Source: Anaerolineae bacterium (GTDB lineage: Bacteria; Chloroflexota; Anaerolineae; 4572-78; J111). Taken from it: DNA of 64,000 nucleotides. Of this stretch, positions 33,783 through 41,715 are shown piece after piece; positions within the stretch are counted from its first letter, which is position 1; every line of letters begins with the position of its first letter. The stretch is taken from NCBI GenBank assembly GCA_022071955.1, contig JAJVIM010000029.1:62001-126000 (forward strand). Reading direction: 5' to 3'. A program made the position numbers and the translations under genes. The notes beneath the pieces were generated by a model that searched no databases, was not told where the DNA came from, and worked only from the letters and a program-made list of their open reading frames with translations.

Positions 33783-34589
33783 CTACAGCCCCAACGCGTA
33801 GCCCACCGCGGTGAGCGCTACCGTAAGCAGGCCGTAGCCCATTTCCTGAAATCCAACAATTTTGGGCGCAATTGACTGCCGGTACGCCGACAACCCGGCC
33901 AGGGCGCGGCCCAGCAGCAGCACCAGCGCGGCCACCGTCAGCCAGGGAGCCAGCCCCAGCAAAGCCAGAGCCACTACGGCCAGCAAACCCGCACCGTGAG
34001 CAGCCCACACCGGCGTTTTGTTAACGGGCTGGCCGCGTTCGAGCCGCAGCCGCGCCCGCACATACACTATCGAGCCAAAAGCGCGGGCCAGCAAAATAGC
34101 CCACAGCGCCAGCGCCAAAGCCGGCGGCCAACCGGCGGCCATCGCTACCGCCGAAGCCACCGCGCCCAGCGCGCCCGCCCCAAACAGTTCCGGGATAAAT
34201 TCCCGGCCGCGGTTTTGGGCGTCAAACCAGAGCTGCACCAGCGCCAGCGGCGCGGCCAGCCCAATGGGCAGCCAGAACGATTGCGCGGCGGTGAGCCAGG
34301 CCAAAACAATGCCGGCCGCTGCCGTGCCCAAATACAACACCGAAAAACGTTCGGCCCACACGCTGCGCGGATACCGGCGCTTTTTGCGCCGGTCGGTCAG
34401 GGCCAGTTTGAGCGGTTGTTGGGCCAAAAACGCGCCCAGCGCCGCCACGGCTAACCACAACCCCGCCGCCGAAGGGGCAACCCACAGCCCCAGCAAAATC
34501 GGCTCCAGCAAAAATCCCCAGCCGCCGTGCGAGGCCGGCAGGGCGATATTTTTTAAATTGACGCGCGGTTGGGCGGTAACGGCACTCAT
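33783..34589 (-). CDS. YwiC-like membrane protein
   Basis: A 268-residue protein with about eight membrane helices. LPASHGGWGFLLEPILLGL at the N-terminus is the YwiC-like signature. LTDRRKKRRYPRSVWAERFS is a conserved cytosolic loop and FGSIVYVRARLR a second. Members often lie beside respiratory or haem genes; the biochemical role is not established, though the fold recalls UbiA-type prenyltransferases. It is 11 bp downstream of the radical SAM gene and 37 bp upstream of ccmE, so it is part of the haem operon. Confidence 0.8.
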   Translation of the reverse strand: MSAVTAQPRVNLKNIALPASHGGWGFLLEPILLGLWVAPSAAGLWLAVAALGAFLAQQPLKLALTDRRKKRRYPRSVWAERFSVLYLGTAAAGIVLAWLTAAQSFWLPIGLAAPLALVQLWFDAQNRGREFIPELFGAGALGAVASAVAMAAGWPPALALALWAILLARAFGSIVYVRARLRLERGQPVNKTPVWAAHGAGLLAVVALALLGLAPWLTVAALVLLLGRALAGLSAYRQSIAPKIVGFQEMGYGLLTVALTAVGYALGL

Positions 34590-34600
34590 AAGTTACGCCT

Positions 34601-35818
34601 TTAGCCCATCATCGGCGCGGTTTGTTTTTCACTCAACCGGGCTTCCAGTTCCGCCTGGAAGGGGAACGAGCCGGGTTCGTAGGTGCAAAACGGCTCTTCG
34701 GCCAGCGGATCGCCGGTAACGGCGTAAGCCCGCGAGCGCGAACCGCCGCAAACGCCCACAAATTCGCACAGGCCGCAGCGCCCTTCGTACTGGCTGGGAT
34801 CGCGCAGGGCGTTAAACAGGGGCGCTTCGCGGTAAATATCCACCAGCGATTTTTCTTTAACATTGCCCACGCTGATGGGCATAAAGCCGCTGGGAAAAAC
34901 TTCGCCGCGGCGGGAGATAAAAACAAAGCCGTTGCCGGCGTTGATGTGCATGGGCGTGCGGAAAATGGTTTCGCGGGGTTGAATGCCGTGTTCGGCGACA
35001 ATTTTTTCAAGTTGTTCGCGCAACTGGTAGTAGATGGGGTGCAGGTCAAAGTAATCTTCGTGGTTAAGCCCTTTGTCATCCAGAATGGAGCGCTGCAACA
35101 CCACCCGTTTGTAGTGGTGGCCTTCGGTGGTTTTGGCGCTGATGTATTTGGAGCAATCGTACAAAAAGTGCATCACGGCTTCGTATTCCGCCGGCGAAAC
35201 TTCGTCCTCGGCTTTGCCGCGGCCGGTGGGCACTAAAAAGAACACACTCCAGGTCATCGCGCCGTATTCCAGCACCAGTTTGAAAATGTTGGGCAGGTCA
35301 TCGAGATTGTAGCGGGTGACGGTGGTGTTGAGCTGCAATTTGAGGCCGAGTTCGCGGGCGGTTTGCCAGCCGCGGGTGGTCAGCTCAAACGAGCCGGGCA
35401 CCTGCCGAAAGTCATCGTGGCGGGCCGGCGTTGAGCCATCAATGCTGAGCGAGATAGCTTTGCCGCCGTTTTCTTTGATTTTGCGCAGATTTTCGCGGTT
35501 GAGCAGGGGCGTACCGGAGGGAGAAACAGCCATCGCCAGGCCCAGTTGGTTGCCGTAAGCCAGCAGTTCAAACAGGTCATCACGTTTGAAAGGGTCGCCG
35601 CCGGTAAAAATAAAAATGGGCCGCGGTTTGCCAAACTGGTCAACCTGTTCCAGCAGCCGCTTGGCTGCTTCGGTATTGAGGGTGAGGGGGTCGTGGTGGG
35701 GGATGGCTTCGGCGCGGCAGTGGCGGCAGGCCAGATCACAGGCGTGCGTGGTTTCCCAGATAATCATGAACGGCCGGTTGTTTACGTCGTAGCTGGGTTG
35801 GCGTATCAGTTGTTTCAT
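34601..35818 (-). CDS. radical SAM/SPASM enzyme (haem-biosynthesis NirJ/AhbD-like or TIGR04053 type)
   Basis: A 405-residue radical SAM protein. CDLACRHC (C27, C31, C34) binds the SAM [4Fe-4S] cluster, and FTGGDPFKRDDLFEL is the GGE-type motif as GGDP. The C-terminal SPASM-like region (CGLCEFVGVCGG, then FCTYEPG) binds an auxiliary cluster. The nearest families are those acting on tetrapyrroles (NirJ, AhbD). Its place in a block with hemA and ccm genes supports a haem role, but the TIGR04053 group has no proven substrate. The ATG follows AGGAGGAGTTTTGT. Confidence 0.82.
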   Translation of the reverse strand: MKQLIRQPSYDVNNRPFMIIWETTHACDLACRHCRAEAIPHHDPLTLNTEAAKRLLEQVDQFGKPRPIFIFTGGDPFKRDDLFELLAYGNQLGLAMAVSPSGTPLLNRENLRKIKENGGKAISLSIDGSTPARHDDFRQVPGSFELTTRGWQTARELGLKLQLNTTVTRYNLDDLPNIFKLVLEYGAMTWSVFFLVPTGRGKAEDEVSPAEYEAVMHFLYDCSKYISAKTTEGHHYKRVVLQRSILDDKGLNHEDYFDLHPIYYQLREQLEKIVAEHGIQPRETIFRTPMHINAGNGFVFISRRGEVFPSGFMPISVGNVKEKSLVDIYREAPLFNALRDPSQYEGRCGLCEFVGVCGGSRSRAYAVTGDPLAEEPFCTYEPGSFPFQAELEARLSEKQTAPMMG

Positions 35819-35886
35819 ACAAAACTCCTCCTGTCCTCAGAGTAGAAATTTTAGGTGAACCGCCAGTAATTTCCAAAAAATTGGGT

Positions 35887-36870
35887 TCAATTTTGACGCT
35901 GTTCCGCGCCGCAGGCGTGGCAAAACGCCGCCTGCTCGCGTAGCGCTGCCCCACAGTTGAAGCAATAATTTGCCGTTGGCCCGCCATTTTTGCGACCGCG
36001 CTTGTTTTTGCGGCCCGGCTGGCGGCGCGAGTCGGCGGCCGGGGCGGTTTTTTTGCTTTGTCGCCACCAGTAGCCGCCGGTGCCAACCAGCAGCAGCACC
36101 CCCGCGCCCAGTAAACCGTAGCCCCAATAGGGCGATGATGCCGTGTTTTCTGCCTCGATAGTTGGAGCAGGCGGCGGCATCGCCGGGCTGCTGGCCGGCA
36201 GCATTTCGGCGGACAGCGTGTTGGTGGGGCGCTGGTAGGTGGCAGAAATGGTAAATTCATCGCCGGCAGCCAGATTGCTGGCAGCCAATGAGCTGTAAGT
36301 TAGCCCATTGGAGCCGGCAAATGTGCCGCTGGCGGCGGGAGTCAGTTCAAATTTTTGCGAGTCGGCCGGTTGTTGAACTTCAAAATTGACGGCGGCCAGG
36401 TTGGCCGGCGCAATAAATTTATAATTGAGCTGGCGGGTAACGCCATCTTTGGTCAGAATAATGGGATCATAATATTCAAGCTGAATGCTGGCTTCGGTGG
36501 CGGGGAAGGTTAAAAACAGGTTGTCGCCCTCACGCCGATAATTGATCTGCTCGGGGGCAACATTCATCAACTGGCCGTTGCTTTCTACGGCTACGGCGTA
36601 CATTTTTTCAATGTAACCGGGTAATTGCATTGTAAATTGGGTGGGAAACGTTGTGCCCGGAGCAAGTTGCACGTGTGTCACCACCAGCACGTCGGGTTGG
36701 TCAAATTCCGGCCAAAGGGCCACGCTCATAGTTTCAATTTGTGGTGGCGCAGGTTGAGCCATTACTCTTGCCGCCGGCAGCAGCAGCAAGGCAAACAGAA
36801 GGGCAACGAACGTCTTTGGCGGCACTTTTTTTAGCATTGAAACAACTTGGTAAATAGTTAATCGCGACAT
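35887..36870 (-). CDS. exported beta-rich membrane protein with C-terminal zinc ribbon
   Basis: A protein of about 327 residues. The N-terminus is a signal peptide (KTFVALLFALLLLPAARVMA). Residues about 40-245 are a beta-sandwich-like external domain. A membrane helix follows (PYWGYGLLGAGVLLLVGTGG), then a very basic stretch (GRKNKRGRKNG) and one zinc ribbon (CFNCG and CHACG) that should be cytosolic. The function is unknown. The start is uncertain: ATG at 36870, or ATG at 36837 which fits a standard signal peptide better. CRP/FNR-like palindromes sit 43-56 and about 120-156 bp upstream, and the gene lies next to haem genes. Confidence 0.72.
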   Translation of the reverse strand: MSRLTIYQVVSMLKKVPPKTFVALLFALLLLPAARVMAQPAPPQIETMSVALWPEFDQPDVLVVTHVQLAPGTTFPTQFTMQLPGYIEKMYAVAVESNGQLMNVAPEQINYRREGDNLFLTFPATEASIQLEYYDPIILTKDGVTRQLNYKFIAPANLAAVNFEVQQPADSQKFELTPAASGTFAGSNGLTYSSLAASNLAAGDEFTISATYQRPTNTLSAEMLPASSPAMPPPAPTIEAENTASSPYWGYGLLGAGVLLLVGTGGYWWRQSKKTAPAADSRRQPGRKNKRGRKNGGPTANYCFNCGAALREQAAFCHACGAEQRQN

Positions 36871-36912
36871 GGTCAATATAGTTCAGTTTAATGAGATTTA
36901 GCTTAAAACGCC

Positions 36913-36926
36913 GTGACTTTTATCAC
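36913..36926. promoter_or_regulatory. CRP/FNR-family operator-like palindrome
   Basis: GTGACTTTTATCAC, with perfect inverted half-sites GTGA/TCAC, lies 43-56 bp upstream of the minus-strand gene at 36870. It differs by one base from the site upstream of hemA (39447-39460 read on the minus strand). Confidence 0.5.
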
Positions 36927-36989
36927 AAGGGGTTGTGGGCCACTTTTAACCAACACCAACATTGTAGCCTGCCAATCTCCAATCGACTA

Positions 36990-37026
36990 GTGACATTTGT
37001 CCTTATTATTTATGACAAATATCATA
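36990..37026. promoter_or_regulatory. two further CRP/FNR-like sites
   Basis: GTGACATTTGTCC (36990-37002, one arm imperfect) and the palindrome TATGACAAATATCATA (37011-37026). Together with 36913-36926, three such sites fall within 115 bp. Confidence 0.4.
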
Positions 37027-37041
37027 AAAAAAACTTATAGT
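37012..37041 (+). promoter_or_regulatory. plus-strand promoter candidate overlapping an FNR-like site
   Basis: -35 ATGACA, 18-bp spacer, -10 TATAGT. No plus-strand gene follows. A GC-rich, fold-prone stretch (about 37050-37121) lies directly downstream and runs into the 3' end of the minus-strand gene at 37125, so a small or antisense RNA is possible. Confidence 0.35.
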
Positions 37042-37124
37042 GTGGCAGGTTTTGTAAGCGCGGGAGTCATCGCTGTGCCGGGGAAATACCGTCGCGGGGA
37101 AAACCGGAGCCAGCAGGCGGTAAT

Positions 37125-37460
37125 TTAATAGCCAGCGAGGTTGTTTTCAAGAGCAAACAAATGGCGGACCACTTTAAAATAGGACTCGCCGTTGCCGTTG
37201 GCGGCTTCTTGCTGCAAACGGAGGACCGGCTGCTGCAAAATTTGGTGGATAAGGCTGTAGCTCATCGCCACAACCAGGCGTTGTTCCTGTTCATCCAGAT
37301 TAATGCGGTTGAACAGCCGCTGCAATTCTGATTGACCAATTTCTTCCGATTGCCGGCGCAGGGTGGTGATGAGCGTGTGCGCCTGCTGCATATCTGGTGT
37401 GGAAGAAACGGGCCGTCGCCCCGAGCCGTTGGGCAGCGGTGTGTGCCCGTTTGGGTTCAT
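37125..37460 (-). CDS. stand-alone GluTR dimerisation-domain paralogue
   Basis: A 111-residue protein with no catalytic part. From about residue 33 it aligns without gaps to the C-terminal dimerisation domain of the nearby HemA (35 of 71 positions identical by hand count). Shared blocks are SEL-RLF-R, the RLI/SLI-ILxxP helix, GNG and VRHLF. It could bind GluTR or form mixed dimers and so tune tetrapyrrole synthesis; this is inference. The N-terminal 25 residues are Pro/Gly-rich and disordered-looking. GTGGAGATGCT precedes the ATG. It lies downstream of hemA and mobB on the same strand. Confidence 0.8.
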   Translation of the reverse strand: MNPNGHTPLPNGSGRRPVSSTPDMQQAHTLITTLRRQSEEIGQSELQRLFNRINLDEQEQRLVVAMSYSLIHQILQQPVLRLQQEAANGNGESYFKVVRHLFALENNLAGY

Positions 37461-37586
37461 AGCATCTCCACAGAAAAAATATCCGGTTATCGACCCTCCA
37501 TTATCGTAATTTGGCTCGATGAATAATCGGTGAATTGATAATTAAAAAATTGTCATCCATTTAACCTGGATGGTTGTGGCGTTAAA

Positions 37587-38090
37587 TTACGCCGGGGGCC
37601 GCAATAGCGTTTCTTCAATAAATGCGGCCAGCCCGGCCGCGTCGTTGAGGTCAAACACCGGGCCGGCGTCTTCGATGGCAAAGTCGGCGGCCAGAGCCAG
37701 CCGGTAGCGGGGATCGCTGATAGGCGTGCGGTTGCGCTCGGCGCGCAGTACTTCAATGCAAGGCAGCCCGGCCTGCGAAAAACCTTCGGCCAGCACCAGG
37801 TCAAAGCCGGCCATCGCCGCCGCAATTTGCTGGGGCGACGGCGGCTGGGCCGGATAGTCAAACGTAACCGTGGTCAGCGGTGAAATCAGCACGACCCGTT
37901 CCGCGCCGGCCTGCGCGTGCCGCCAGGTATCTTTGCCCGGCGTATCGAGCGTGGCATCGGTGTGAAAGTGGTGTTTGATGGTGGCCAGCCGGTAGCCGCG
38001 CCGGTTTAAAATCGCCAGCAGTTTTTCGATGAGCGTGGTTTTGCCGGATTTTGATTTGCCAATGATGGAAACAACGGGTGGAGTGGTCAT
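37587..38090 (-). CDS. mobB: molybdopterin-guanine dinucleotide biosynthesis protein MobB
   Basis: A 167-residue P-loop GTPase that assists MobA in making the bis-MGD cofactor of molybdoenzymes. GKSKSGKTTLIEKLL is Walker A. TIKHHFHTDATLDTPGKDTWRHAQAGA is the conserved MobB segment, shown here by its positions about 38-64. DLVLAEGF is the Walker B-like strand. It starts 6 bp after the hemA stop, so the two are co-transcribed. No molybdoenzyme gene is in the window. Confidence 0.93.
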   Translation of the reverse strand: MTTPPVVSIIGKSKSGKTTLIEKLLAILNRRGYRLATIKHHFHTDATLDTPGKDTWRHAQAGAERVVLISPLTTVTFDYPAQPPSPQQIAAAMAGFDLVLAEGFSQAGLPCIEVLRAERNRTPISDPRYRLALAADFAIEDAGPVFDLNDAAGLAAFIEETLLRPPA

Positions 38091-38096
38091 TGGCGA

Positions 38097-39368
38097 TTAC
38101 AAAAACAGGTGACGCACGGCCGAGGTGTATACCGCGCCGTTGCCGTCGCTGGTTTCTTTTTTCAGGCGGATGGTTGGCTCGTGGAGAATTTTGTTGATCA
38201 GCCGGTGGCTCATGGTAGCCACCAGCTCTCGCTCGCGATCATCCAGCTCCAGCCGGCTAAATAGCCGCTCCAACTCGCTCAGGCGCAGGGTTTCTATATG
38301 CTGGCGCAGGGCGGTAATGGTGGAAACCGCGCTCAGCGAACTGAGCCATTGCATATATTTGCCAATCTCCTCTTCAACAATGGCTTCAACCTGCGGGATT
38401 TCGGCTTCCCGATCTTTCACATTTTGTTCGGCGGTGGTTTGCAGATCGTCAATATCACGCAGATAAACGTTGGGCAGGTTGGCCACGTTGGGGTCAACGT
38501 CGCGCGGTACGGCAATATCGATGATGAACAGCGGGCGCTCGGGGCGAGCAGCCAGCGCCGGTGCAACCAGATCGAGGTTTAAAATAGTGTGGGGCGCGCC
38601 CGTGCTGGTAATCACAATATCGGCGCTGGCGATGGCTTCCGGCAGTTTTTGAAAACTGATGGCCTGGCCGTTCCAGGCGGCGGCCAACTCTTCGGCGGCT
38701 TTGTAGGTGCGATTGGCGACCACAATATCGGTTGCGCCGCGTTTGATGAGCGCTTTCACCGCCACCGCGCCCATTTCGCCGGCGCCCACCAGCAAAATCT
38801 GGCGTTGAGTCAAATCGCCCAGCAGTTCGCTGGCCAGGTTGGCGGCCACAGAGCTGATCGACGCGGCGTTAACGCCGATGCCGGTTTCGGTGCGGGCCCG
38901 CTTGCCGGTGTGGATGGCCGCCCGGAACAATGCCGACAGCACGGTGCCGGCGGCGCGCTGGGCCAGCGCGGCTTCGTAGGCCTGGGTAATTTGCCCCAGA
39001 ATTTGCGGCTCACCCAATACCATCGAATCAAGCCCGGCGGCAACCCGCAGCAGATGGCGCACCGCGTGCTCATTGTGGTCCACGTAAAGGTAGCTGCTAA
39101 ATTTTTCGGCGGGAATTCCACGCGACCGGCCTAAAAAATCGATGATGGTTTGCCGGGCTTTGTCAAAATTTTCAACCAGAGCGTAAACTTCCAACCGGTT
39201 GCAGGTAGACAAAATAACTCCCTCCCGGATGTGGTCCAGGTGGGCCTGCGAGTGCATCGCATCAAAATGGGTTAACGCTGAACGCAGGGTGGTGGCTGAA
39301 AAAGATAAACATTCTCTGATTTCTACGGGTGCAGTTTTGTGGTTAAGTCCAACGAGCAGTAACTTCAT
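38097..39368 (-). CDS. hemA: glutamyl-tRNA reductase
   Basis: A 423-residue enzyme that reduces glutamyl-tRNA to glutamate-1-semialdehyde, the first committed step of C5-pathway tetrapyrrole synthesis. VILSTCNRLEVYA holds the nucleophile C56, and LLVGAGEMGAVAVKAL is the NADPH-binding loop. Residues about 340-423 are the helical dimerisation domain. GGGGGAGTGC precedes the ATG. A CRP/FNR-like palindrome lies 79-92 bp upstream, suggesting redox control. It is followed by mobB and by a small paralogue of its own dimerisation domain rather than by hemC, hemB or hemL. Confidence 0.97.
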   Translation of the reverse strand: MKLLLVGLNHKTAPVEIRECLSFSATTLRSALTHFDAMHSQAHLDHIREGVILSTCNRLEVYALVENFDKARQTIIDFLGRSRGIPAEKFSSYLYVDHNEHAVRHLLRVAAGLDSMVLGEPQILGQITQAYEAALAQRAAGTVLSALFRAAIHTGKRARTETGIGVNAASISSVAANLASELLGDLTQRQILLVGAGEMGAVAVKALIKRGATDIVVANRTYKAAEELAAAWNGQAISFQKLPEAIASADIVITSTGAPHTILNLDLVAPALAARPERPLFIIDIAVPRDVDPNVANLPNVYLRDIDDLQTTAEQNVKDREAEIPQVEAIVEEEIGKYMQWLSSLSAVSTITALRQHIETLRLSELERLFSRLELDDRERELVATMSHRLINKILHEPTIRLKKETSDGNGAVYTSAVRHLFL

Positions 39369-39446
39369 GCACTCCCCCTCTGTGAATTTAGCTTTGGACA
39401 GGCGCTTTACTCAAACCATTATTACTTATTTTTATCAATGACAGTA

Positions 39447-39460
39447 GTGATTAAAGTCAC
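39447..39460. promoter_or_regulatory. CRP/FNR-family operator-like palindrome upstream of hemA
   Basis: GTGATTAAAGTCAC on the plus strand (GTGACTTTAATCAC on the minus strand), with perfect GTGA/TCAC half-sites. It differs by one base from the site at 36913-36926. A further half-site GTGACAA lies at 39470. Confidence 0.5.
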
Positions 39461-39545
39461 ATCTTATTAGTGACAATCCTCTTGAATTTACGAAAATTGC
39501 GGGCCAATGGATTGTAAGTGAGCGATGTTGGTTGTGACAGCAGCC

Positions 39546-39583
39546 CAAAAAAACAAACGCGGAAAATTTACTTTCCGCGTTTG
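39546..39583 (-). terminator. rho-independent terminator after the DUF4126 gene
   Basis: A perfect 12-bp stem (CAAACGCGGAAA / TTTCCGCGTTTG) with a 6-nt loop and a T-run in the minus direction, 55 bp past the DUF4126 stop. It ends the minus-strand unit from 41483 and insulates hemA. Confidence 0.85.
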
Positions 39584-39637
39584 TACTCATCAATCAAAAT
39601 CGGGCGTCAGTGCCATAAATTTAGTTGTGTCCGGGGG

Positions 39638-40210
39638 TCAGGCGGGCACCATTCGGGTGCGGCTGCGCCGGGCGCGCCACCAAAAATAAAGCAGCAGCAG
39701 CGCGATGACCGTCAGCCCAATCAAAATGGGCAGCAAAATCGCCAGAATGGCGGTGATAAAAGCCAGAATATCTTCGATAATGCTGACCAGCCAGTTGCCG
39801 GTGCCGCCGGTAGTGGCCGTAACGGCCGGCCGGGCTACGGTTTTGGCCGTATGGATGGTGCCGGCCAGCAGCAGCCCGGCGACAAACGCAACCACCGGAT
39901 GCAGGTCGCCAACCACGCCGGAACTGGCGGCAAACAACACCGCGCCGGCTACAGGCCGGCCCACGGTCTGGATCACATCGTTGACCGTATCCACCGCCGG
40001 AATTTTGTCAACCGTCATTTCAATGAGCAGCAGCACCACCAGCACGCCAATCACCCACCAACTGGTCATCACATCCCACGGTTTGTTGAGAGTGATCAGG
40101 CCGGTGTATTTGGCGCTGAGCGCCACCACCAGCAGCGGCAGGTAAGCGTTTAACCCCGCCGAAGCCGACAGCCCGAAAGCGGTAAACAGGTTTGAAAAGG
40201 CGTCAAGCAT
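39638..40210 (-). CDS. DUF4126 membrane protein
   Basis: A 190-residue protein with about five membrane helices. SASAGLNAYLPLLVVAL and TVDKIPAVDTVNDVIQTVGRPVAGA are the DUF4126 signatures (positions about 15-31 and 66-90). The C-terminus ends in a basic tail (RARRSRTRM). GGGGGGCACT precedes the ATG. No function is known for the family. It is the last of three small membrane-protein genes on the minus strand. Confidence 0.8.
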   Translation of the reverse strand: MLDAFSNLFTAFGLSASAGLNAYLPLLVVALSAKYTGLITLNKPWDVMTSWWVIGVLVVLLLIEMTVDKIPAVDTVNDVIQTVGRPVAGAVLFAASSGVVGDLHPVVAFVAGLLLAGTIHTAKTVARPAVTATTGGTGNWLVSIIEDILAFITAILAILLPILIGLTVIALLLLYFWWRARRSRTRMVPA

Positions 40211-40240
40211 AGTGCCCCCCTAAAAAACTACACGCGCTTG

Positions 40241-40924
40241 CTAATACGTTCCCTGCGTCTTTTTAGCAAGCTGGCCAAACAGGTTAAAAGTAACCAGATA
40301 AGACCAGAAAATGGTAAAGAAAACACCGACGATACAAATGATCAGCCCAAAAGCGGCTACCAGACTGGCCACCCAGGCTAACAGCGCGACAATAATGTAA
40401 TCGCCCACGTTATTGCGGATAAATGAAAAGATTTCGCCAAATTGGAAGGCCGCGCCAAAGTTATCATACTGCGCATAGCGAATAACCCCGGCCGGGAGCA
40501 AAATGTATGCGCCCAAACTCAGCACAATCTGCAAACAGGTAAAGCAGATAACCACCACGCTCAATGCCGAGGCCATATCGGACGAGTCGCCGCCGGCCGC
40601 GCTCATGCCAAACTGGGCTGCAAAAGATAAACAATACACCAGCAGCGCCGGGATGTTGTACACCAGGCCAATCAAAAAAACAAACATCCCGCTTTTAAAC
40701 AACGCGCCAAAATCGGTCCACTCCGGCAAGGGCCGCAGCTTGCTATCCCGCACATTTTTCATCATTTCCAGCGAGTAGCCCAAGAGCGGAAACATCAGCA
40801 GCAGGCCCACCAAAAACAGGGGCGTGAGCAGCACCGAGGCCAGCATAATGCCGCCGCCAATGGCTAGCTTTTTAACCCACTCTTCATCATCAAACATAAA
40901 AGTAAATGCAGAACCAATATCCAT
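40241..40924 (-). CDS. DUF4013 membrane protein
   Basis: A 227-residue integral membrane protein with about five helices. It opens with an acidic amphipathic segment (SAFTFMFDDEEWVKKLAIGG), and GYSLEMMKNVRDSKLRPLPEW is the conserved cytosolic loop of DUF4013. The function is unknown; members are common in Chloroflexota and archaea. It lies 30 bp upstream of the DUF4126 gene, and a further small membrane-protein gene lies 70 bp upstream of it. Confidence 0.78.
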   Translation of the reverse strand: MDIGSAFTFMFDDEEWVKKLAIGGGIMLASVLLTPLFLVGLLLMFPLLGYSLEMMKNVRDSKLRPLPEWTDFGALFKSGMFVFLIGLVYNIPALLVYCLSFAAQFGMSAAGGDSSDMASALSVVVICFTCLQIVLSLGAYILLPAGVIRYAQYDNFGAAFQFGEIFSFIRNNVGDYIIVALLAWVASLVAAFGLIICIVGVFFTIFWSYLVTFNLFGQLAKKTQGTY

Positions 40925-40994
40925 AAAGCTGTCTCCTCTGTATGAAGAAGTTATAAAAGGTTGAATAACTCAACCGAATTACCAGACTGGTCGG

Positions 40995-41483
40995 TTAGCT
41001 GGGGTTGCGGCTGGCCCAAAACGCGCCGCCGCCCGCGCCGAGCAGCGCCGCAAAAACGGCCCACAGGCCACAGCAGATCACGCTTAACCCCAATACACCG
41101 GCTATCCCCACGCCGCCGGCCAAAATCGAAGGGTCAATCCCGGCTTCGCTCAGGGCGGCCAGTTGTTCCGGGGGCAGCTCAGACAGGGCCTGAAACATTT
41201 GGGCGCTGCCGGTAACGGCAAAGTAAGCGGCATTAATAAGCACGCCAACCAACCCGGCCGCCAGCGCTGCGGCCAGCGTGGCCACCGCGCCGTTAGTTGC
41301 ACCGCTGTTAACATTGCGCGGCATAACCATAAACCGGACGGCCAAAATGCCGATCACCACATAAACAGCCAGTTGCACAAAAAAAGTGAGGCAGCCAACG
41401 CACGGGATTAAACTCAATAAATTGAGTACAATCAAAATCGCCGCGCCAATTCCACCCGCTTTGAGAATGGCCTGCATGTCCAT
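40995..41483 (-). CDS. small membrane protein of unknown function
   Basis: A 162-residue protein with four predicted helices (about 9-29, 30-51, 65-90, 125-155) and a short polar loop (ALSELPPEQLAALSEAGIDP). Cysteines cluster in the membrane (IPCVGC and ICCG). No family is recognised with certainty. GAGGGTATTTTT precedes the ATG. It is probably co-transcribed with the DUF4013 and DUF4126 genes. Confidence 0.7.
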   Translation of the reverse strand: MDMQAILKAGGIGAAILIVLNLLSLIPCVGCLTFFVQLAVYVVIGILAVRFMVMPRNVNSGATNGAVATLAAALAAGLVGVLINAAYFAVTGSAQMFQALSELPPEQLAALSEAGIDPSILAGGVGIAGVLGLSVICCGLWAVFAALLGAGGGAFWASRNPS

Positions 41484-41607
41484 AAAAATACCCTCCCTTG
41501 AGTTTAAAGTAACGTGGCAATTGTGTGAGGTGGCCTCATTATACCACCCCTACCAGTGAGTGACAATAGCAGTTTCGCCTTATCAGCGGCGTAATACTGG
41601 TTTGTCC

Positions 41608-41621
41608 CGAACATCTGTGCT
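41608..41621. promoter_or_regulatory. LexA-box-like sequence upstream of recN
   Basis: CGAACATCTGTGCT resembles the Gram-positive-type SOS box CGAACRNRYGTTYG at about 10 of 14 positions. recN is a classic SOS gene. A -10-like TATACT follows directly (41621-41626). Confidence 0.3.
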
Positions 41622-41654
41622 ATACTGCAAATGTGTCTAAACGCACACTTAGAG

Positions 41655-41660
41655 TATAAT
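41655..41660 (+). promoter_or_regulatory. recN: -10 element candidate for recN
   Basis: TATAAT, 55 bp upstream of the recN start, with no good -35. The alternative -10 is TATACT at 41621-41626. Confidence 0.35.
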
Positions 41661-41715
41661 TCCATACGAAAATCATCATCAAAAGTTGCAATTTTTGTGA
41701 GTTCTGGAGAGAACC

